Below are positions 59,869-64,000 of a stretch of DNA of 64,000 nucleotides, one piece after another; the first letter of the stretch is position 1, and each line of letters starts with the position of its first letter. A model generated the notes under the pieces. It made no database searches and was not told the origin of the DNA. It worked only from the letters and a program-made list of their open reading frames with translations. Source of the stretch: Geosiphon pyriformis (taxonomy: Eukaryota; Glomeromycota; Glomeromycetes; Archaeosporales; Geosiphonaceae); assembly GCA_016748015.1 (NCBI GenBank), contig JAAOMT010000786.1:764157-828156 (forward strand), given 5' to 3'. The position numbers were made by a program, and so were the translations under genes.

Positions 59869-61425
59869 AAGAAAATATGCACTTGTCCTAGATTTTATTT
59901 ATCAAGGCTAAAAAGATCTCTTTGCCCAAAGTTAATCCGCGCGCAAAGTGAGGACAGGTGAAGTTGCACTTTTCAACATAGAAATAAACAAAACTTAGAT
60001 TTTAATGTGAGAAGGTATTTTTGCCGATAAGGGGTTAAGTTTATACTCAAACTGAGAGAACCCCGAATGAGAACTTATGTTGTGTGAACGTTTACCAAAA
60101 ACGCGTTTGCATCTTTGTGATCATCTATCTTGCAGCATAAATAATCATGTGTGACGTCAAACTAAGGGTTTGTGAAATTATTAATTTATTCTGGTCATTT
60201 GGCAATTGTTAATTGTAAGTTTTGAACCTTGATCCTGGTGATCTTTGGGATTTTCGGAATTCTATTAAAATAGTCATTTCGTATTTTGCAACCTTCTCGA
60301 AAACAGCCATAGAGATGATAAAAAGTAGATTTTTTCGCTGTAAAACTTTCACTCATTTTTTAAAGCAAAAACCCGACAAAGACGCGATCAATGGCATCAT
60401 CTTAAAGATAAAAGATTTTGGTTAGTATTAACAAAAAAGCATGCAGATTGTAACGCGTTGTTTGATGATTTTCGGTGAATCATCCCACGCTTTAAAATGA
60501 AGCTGCGGTGCGTTGATCCCATCTCGTGCGATCGGCTATTAAGCTCTTTATTTAATAGCATGTCTTCAGCCGAAACGGGTTTGAATTTAAAAAATCGAAA
60601 ATTTCACTGATCAACATACCCAAAAATAATGACTCATTCACCTTGTGGTTTATTAGCAACATGTAAAAGTCTCCTTGTTTCGAGCAAATAATTTAGAGTG
60701 AAACCCGTTTCATTCAAGATATCTTGAACGACAGTAAGATCAAATTTTTTATAGAATTTAGGAGTAAAGGTACAATGAAAAATGTTTGTACACAAAGTTT
60801 CTCCTTTAGGACCCAAAAATCGGAATCTCACGTGAATCAAGTCGCTAACCTTTGTTCGATAAGGTTTGAATGCAAATTAAATTATAATTCTTTCATGTAT
60901 GCGCGAAAATTTCCGGAAGGAATCTGGATTTTCTCATTAAGAAGGTCCATTTATAAATGATTTATAAATGATTTTTAAACCATTGGATATTTCATAATTC
61001 ACACAAGAGAAAATCTGAAGGTCTTAGTATTAAGGCCAATCCGGGTATGGTAACTTCTATACCATGTGGGAAAAATAAACCTACGTCACACAATTGTGAA
61101 GGCTCCATGAACTTTATCCAAAGGACAATAGCATGACCTGTTTTTAGTATCCTTGTGAATTGTTCCAATTTCAGCCGTTCTTTTCATAGATTCTTTATCC
61201 TGATCAAGTTTCTTGGCTTCAATCCTGGTTTCTTTAGTTTTTAGTAATTGTCAAAGAAATCTGAGCGTGAGAACCTCAGTCCACATAAGCACCATACAGC
61301 CTTATTTGGATCAAATTGCCATTAAAAGAATGCCTCTAATATTTTTATTATGTATTAACTATTAATATAATATTAGTGTAGAATATTTATTATTTTACAA
61401 TTTGCTGCTCTTCATAAAAAATCCA
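59869..61425. other. Intergenic with candidate unassigned exons
   Basis: Gene-like composition but no assembled gene. Candidate pieces: plus 60222-60420, open and ending at a GTTAGT donor-like site (LDPGDLWDFRNSIK); minus 60634-60830, open (VRFRFLGPKGETL, LNETGFTLNYLLETRRLLHV), with a possible donor at its end; minus 61080-61200 (RTAEIGTIHKDTKNRSCYCP). None matches a family I know, and I could not join them with confidence. A duplicated TTTATAAATGA occurs at 60951-60975. Confidence 0.35.
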
Positions 61426-63988
61426 TTATAATCCTGTAATTATATCCTGACACCACCTATTTTTTTCAAATCTCGCATTGTATTTTCCCTTGATTTCATT
61501 TAACATGAACAAAAGGGAATCGTAGTCCATAGAATCAATATCTACAACTGCCTCGGATACCTCTCGAAGAAAGTCAGCCACAATTGCGCTTCCCAACTAA
61601 AATTTCAAACGAGAAAATGTATAAATGTATACTTGAATGTATCTGTAATTTTTTCCGATATAAAAGACTTACATCAATTTCCAATTGTGAAAAATTCTTC
61701 GGCTGAGTTTTGCCGTCGATCTCCATAGAATCTGTATCGTCTAAGAATCGATGAAATAAGCAAGGCAAAGACGTTCATATGATTTATCACTCGTTTCAAA
61801 TACTGATAAATCCGAAAACTAGAACATACGTTTCGAATAGTTCTCTAATTGATTTGCCTTTCGTTGTGCGAGCTTTAATTGATAAATTATATGTCCAAGT
61901 TTATTAGACCATTCGCGAAATTACCAAAAAGACCAATGATATATGAGTTGATTAATTTTACCTTCACAACAGTAGCAGGGAAATTAGCTAATTCGGCAAC
62001 ATGGATTCCGAAACTTTCATCACAGACACCTATTAATACGAGAATATTAGTATCAGGAAGCAGATTCAATGCGAGATGAATTTAAAAGAAATCATAATTA
62101 CCTTCATTGACTCTGTATAACAAGGTAATGTCGCGGCCTCCATCACTATTGAGCCCAATATCCGCAGTTACATGGAAATTACGTACATAAGGTAATTCTT
62201 CAGCAAGAGCAGTTAGTTCGTGAAAATGTGTGGCGAAAAGGCAGTAGCATCTCATCTGCTTTGCGATATGTCTTGAAAATGATGTGTATGGCATGAAAAT
62301 AAATAGATAGACTGAAGAATAAAAATATAAAGAAAAGTGATCTTACTCAGATATAGACCAGGCTAGACCAAAACCATCATATGTACTCGTTCCCCTTCCA
62401 AGCTCATCGATTATGATCAAAGAGTACGGGGTGGCCGTCTGGATTTTATGGTGGTGAGTTTCTTAGACGACAAAGGATAAAACAATAATGCTTCAACATA
62501 CATTTAAAATACTAGCTGTTTCCAGCATCTCTGCCATGAATGTTGAAATTCCTTTGAGTTGACTATCCCCAGCACCGACTCTTGCATGGATACAGTCAAT
62601 TATAGAGATGGTGGCATCGGAACATGGGACAAAACAACCTGTTTGAGCCATTAGGGTGATGACTCCAATCTGAGTTTTTTAAAAAAAGGCTCGAACTCAG
62701 AAAACTTGGTAGAAATAATTCAAGATTAAAAACCTAATTTTTAGATGGCTTACTTGACGAATGTATGTTGATTTGCCACCCATATTAGGGCCAGTTATTA
62801 TCAAGAATTCACTTTGATCTATGGAGATTAATGTGAAATTGATTAATGTAGAATAATAAAAAATTCAAGTTTTTTTTACCTCGAATCAATTCGACGTCAT
62901 TTGGAATGAAGGAAACGTCAGATTGGACCTCCAAGCAAGGGTGCCGTGCTTCTTTCAAAGATATATATCCCTCACCTTATGGAATATTGAATTACATGTC
63001 TATAATGAAATTTAACACAATGTTTAATCTGAGGAGGTTTTTGAAGTTACCTTTCGCAAACATCTTTGGACGAGTATAAGCTTTTGGAGCATGCGCCGAA
63101 ACCTCAGCGAAACTTGAATGATTCAAATATTTGTAAATAAAATAACGAGATGACTTTTGACTGTATCAATTTTTCATGATCTCACCTCAACAATACATCG
63201 AGGTTTGCTAATAGAGCGTTAAGAGTCTCCAAGGTGGGACAATGTGTGGCTGAGTTCGAGTTCATAAATTTTTTCATAGTAAGTAGACGATCAATGTTTT
63301 ATTTATAATTACTATTAATACAAGAACAATTAAGTCGCCATACCAGCAATAGTGATCACCTCTTTAACCAGTGATCGTTGTTTCTTGCTATACTCCTCAC
63401 TAAGATCCTCAAAATTCCGTGTTAACTTTTGAATTGTACTAGTTGTGAAGTATACCCCAGTCTTTAGTGTTACAAGCTCAATGTAACTTTTGTTGCCACG
63501 TATACATGCAGAATCCTTTTATAATTTGCCGGAAATATTTAAGAAATCTCATTAAGCTTTTGAAAAAATGAGTAAGGACCATATGAAACTTAATTACATT
63601 ACGCGTAATTCGAAAACAGTAGCCGTAAACATGATGTTTTTCAAGATGAAGTTTCTTCTGTGTATCCAAATTGAGTTTCTCTCCAAGCTATAAATAAAGT
63701 ATCATGTTAAGAATTTCGAAGAATTTTTATCCTAAAAAGATCCAATCCTTGATACCTCTCGATGTTCCTCATTCATTTCATCCATGGTCTGATTCATTTT
63801 GGTACGTATTTCTATAAAATAGTAAATTTAGCTTTGCAAAAAGAATTCTTGAAAACTTGATATTATTCTCCACCTTGCAACTCTTCATCAACATCTGGTT
63901 TAATTAGATATTTATGATTATCGAGGGCCTCCAAATCTATTGTGGTTTCAACCATTTCTCGCAGTGGATCAAGTTGCTCCGTGAATCC
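61426..63988 (-). CDS. MSH2: DNA mismatch repair protein MSH2, C-terminal part (runs off the window)
   Basis: Fifteen minus-strand exons, listed 5' to 3': 63874-63988, 63756-63811, 63598-63687, 63344-63515, 63186-63249, 63051-63112, 62880-62975, 62754-62818, 62502-62669, 62347-62438, 62102-62271, 61962-62029, 61830-61872, 61673-61740, 61426-61596. They total exactly 1500 nt (499 residues and stop). First come lever and clamp helices ([27 protein letters not shown]), then the MutS ATPase: Walker [35 protein letters not shown], Walker [17 protein letters not shown], the [11 protein letters not shown] His loop, and [19 protein letters not shown]. With MSH6 or MSH3 it recognises mismatches in the nucleus. 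[18 protein letters not shown] is specific to MSH2 among eukaryotic MutS homologues. All ATPase motifs look intact; upstream exons lie outside. Confidence 0.95.
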
Positions 63989-64000
63989 CTAGGAATGGAT

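Overview
The window looks like nuclear DNA of an arbuscular mycorrhizal fungus (Glomeromycotina, probably Rhizophagus or a close relative). Protein-coding genes have many short GT-AG introns, a chromodomain H3K9 methyltransferase and a fungal homoaconitase are present, and the genes sit as GC-richer islands in very AT-rich DNA full of decayed retrotransposons. I recognise these retroelement proteins as types common in Rhizophagus. The genus call is inference. The gene calls rest on motifs and on splice junctions that keep frame.

Layout. 1-10.3 kb: a minus-strand Gag remnant with minisatellites, then a plus-strand LTR retrotransposon (3181-9592) with a younger solo LTR nested in it (4457-5264), then a LINE RNase H fragment. 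11.0-14.6 kb: an eight-exon gene for an ankyrin-DysF-FYVE-RING protein. 14.6-26.5 kb: AT-rich repeat desert with LINE and LTR fragments and a short unique island (22.4-23.3 kb). 26.6-28.2 kb: a Clr4/SUV39-type chromodomain-SET methyltransferase. 28.2-31.7 kb: microsatellites, a 52-bp tandem array and a 703-N assembly gap. 31.7-32.7 kb: a Ral-type small GTPase. 33.7-35.2 kb: two adjacent decayed reading frames that together look like a eukaryotic IS607-type transposon, a serine recombinase followed by a Fanzor (TnpB-like) nuclease. 35.3-37.9 kb: LYS4 homoaconitase (lysine synthesis), convergent with SIN3 (38.1-41.5 kb, minus). 41.5-56.1 kb: a second repeat desert with LINE copies and a short-LTR pair. 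56.4-64.0 kb, all minus strand: an HPP-family membrane protein, an unrecognised exon, a SRPBCC/START-like membrane-anchored protein, and the C-terminal 499 residues of MSH2, which runs off the window end.

The genes do not form a pathway. Two (H3K9 methyltransferase, SIN3) are chromatin silencers, and the transposable elements around them are heavily eroded by G:C to A:T change, including at catalytic and zinc-binding codons. The IS607/Fanzor relic is different: it is not AT-drifted and is broken mainly by frameshifts and stops. It is the most interesting item in the window.
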